From assembly GCF_003003355.1 (NCBI RefSeq), contig NZ_PVTQ01000007.1, positions 124,001 through 188,000 of the forward strand: 64,000 bases of DNA, written 5' to 3'. Source of the DNA: Donghicola tyrosinivorans. GTDB taxonomy: Bacteria; Pseudomonadota; Alphaproteobacteria; Rhodobacterales; Rhodobacteraceae. Positions 62,953 to 64,000 of this stretch are shown here, in pieces (the first letter of the stretch is position 1; every line of letters starts with the position of its first letter). The notes beneath the pieces were generated by a model, which saw only the letters and a list, made by a program, of their open reading frames with translations, was not told where the DNA came from and made no database searches. A program made the translations under genes and the position numbers.

Positions 62953-64000
62953 TCAGATCGCGACCAGATGGTTGTCCCAACTGTAATCGCCATCCACCAG
63001 AACCACATGGCCGCCGTCCGCGCCCCCTTCCAGCACGCCACCTTTGACCGTGACGATGAACCGCTCGCCAAAGCGGGCAACTCCGCTGGCCTCTGGCAGG
63101 GCCTGCCCATTCAACGGCGCGCCGGTTGTCCCGTCGAAAAAGATCACATGGCCGCCCTTCGGCCCTGTCACCGCAATCTGACTGCCATCGGCGGATAGGG
63201 CAATGCTGCCCGCGTACTGCTTCAAAGCGCGGGTTTCGGGGTGATCGAAGAACTGCAACGCCTCGCCCCGCCGGTGACTGGCCATCAAGGGTACCTCTTG
63301 CAGGGGATTGCCCTGCCATTGCAGCGCGATCACCACCCGCCCCGAGGCATCCGCCGCGATGTGCCGGATCGAGTTCAGACGCATGTCGGCAGGCGGTTCA
63401 ACCTGATCAATGATCGCCCCTTCGGCGTCCAGATAGGTCAGGTTGGGCTGCATAGTCGGAATGTTCAGCACCGCCCGCTCATAGTCGGGGTGGGTCTGCA
63501 TCCCGCCATTGGCCACGGCAAAGCCGCCATCATCCATGCGGATCATCTCATGGGGGCCGATCCCGCCAGAGGGCAGCTCGCCAATGCGCTTGTAGCCGTC
63601 GGTAGCGTCCCAAACCCCCAGTCGCCCGTCCGGAATGTCATAGGCATTCTCGGTCGTAAGCAGCAGCTTACCATCGGCTGTGAAGGCTCCGTGGCCATAG
63701 AAATGCCGCCCCTCGGGACTGTCCAGCCGCACGATCTCTTGCCCCGTCACGCAATCCAACACCACGGCAAAGCGGCCCGGACGGCGGGCAAAGGCCACGG
63801 CCTCGGCCCGTTCGGGATGGGCCGCCGCTGCGTGCCCACGTGAGGGGATCTGGATTTCGAACGCGATCTTGGCGTCCTCGGTCAAACCCACCAACCAAGT
63901 GCTATTGCCCGGCTTGGCGGCGGCAGTCAGGTATTTGGGCGCACCGGCGGCGGCCCAGCCTTGGCTGGCCCAAGCGGCAGTGGCAGAGGCCAGCGAGACG
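62953..64000 (-). CDS. DUF1513 beta-propeller protein, 5'-truncated
   Basis: The frame is open through the right edge, so the start is outside the window; an internal TTG at 63894 is not the start. The visible upstream part ASATAAWASQGWAAAGAPKY looks like the end of a signal peptide (probably Tat). The body has propeller-like repeats: HFYGHGAFTADGKLLLTTEN, GIGPHEMIRMDDGGFAVANG and HVVLVDGDYSWDNHLVAI. In related genomes DUF1513 genes sit with imelysin and periplasmic iron-uptake genes; that context is not visible here. Function unknown. Confidence 0.85.
   Translation of the reverse strand, partial: VSLASATAAWASQGWAAAGAPKYLTAAAKPGNSTWLVGLTEDAKIAFEIQIPSRGHAAAAHPERAEAVAFARRPGRFAVVLDCVTGQEIVRLDSPEGRHFYGHGAFTADGKLLLTTENAYDIPDGRLGVWDATDGYKRIGELPSGGIGPHEMIRMDDGGFAVANGGMQTHPDYERAVLNIPTMQPNLTYLDAEGAIIDQVEPPADMRLNSIRHIAADASGRVVIALQWQGNPLQEVPLMASHRRGEALQFFDHPETRALKQYAGSIALSADGSQIAVTGPKGGHVIFFDGTTGAPLNGQALPEASGVARFGERFIVTVKGGVLEGGADGGHVVLVDGDYSWDNHLVAI

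Noticed and set aside
1-64000. Search by eye for tRNA genes, insertion sequences, integrase attachment sites, toxin-antitoxin pairs and CRISPR arrays
   Set aside because: No cloverleaf-like tRNA core, transposase, terminal repeats with target duplications, or regularly spaced repeats were found; xerC is the housekeeping recombinase.

Overview
The window looks like chromosomal core DNA from a GC-rich alphaproteobacterium of the Rhodobacteraceae (Roseobacter/Rhodobacter group). The evidence is the order ccoNOQP / usp / fnrL / hemN with ccoGHIS nearby, a class I PHA synthase, a phosphatidylcholine synthase, a DUF1127 protein, ruvCAB, and the DUF484-xerC pair opposite priA. I see no rRNA, tRNA, insertion sequence, phage gene or CRISPR array.

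Layout. 1-16 kb: the N-terminal part of phaC, a sorbosone-dehydrogenase-like protein, divergent hemC / hemE with a GlcNAc kinase and nagA behind hemE, an outer-membrane barrel protein, hemF, DUF3047, DUF2798 and a lipoprotein. These are followed by an atypical SDR, rsmC, clpS, a HAD phosphatase, a D,D-carboxypeptidase and an ankyrin protein. 16-29 kb: the microaerobic respiration block, ccoGHIS, a LysR regulator, ccoNOQP, a universal stress protein, a DUF4087 protein, fnrL and hemN. FNR-type sites lie before ccoG, between ccoN and usp, and between fnrL and hemN. 29-43 kb: acetyltransferase, 3-hydroxybutyryl-CoA dehydrogenase, etfBA, AEC transporter, corrinoid adenosyltransferase, a small HIG1-like protein, an SDR, an SH3 protein, parC, MocR regulator / flavin-oxidase-like pair, mscL, and ald / Lrp. 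43-64 kb: ruvCAB, DUF1127, prmA, an MFS transporter, a YeeE/YedE transporter behind a perfect FNR site, LysR, priA, DUF484-xerC, pcs, ileS, a truncated haemoglobin, ycjX-GNAT-ycjF, truA and a truncated DUF1513 gene.

Most genes are familiar. The connecting theme is oxygen: FnrL, the cbb3 oxidase with its assembly genes, the oxygen-dependent (hemF) and oxygen-independent (hemN) coproporphyrinogen oxidases, and five FNR-like sites. The less ordinary signals are regulatory or structural. They are a likely leaderless hemN mRNA, a likely FnrL-driven sulfur-compound transporter, an SDR lacking the YxxxK catalytic pair, a ~24-bp dispersed 3'-end element in four copies, and a long hairpin that buries an SDR start codon. 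I found no obvious new multi-gene system.
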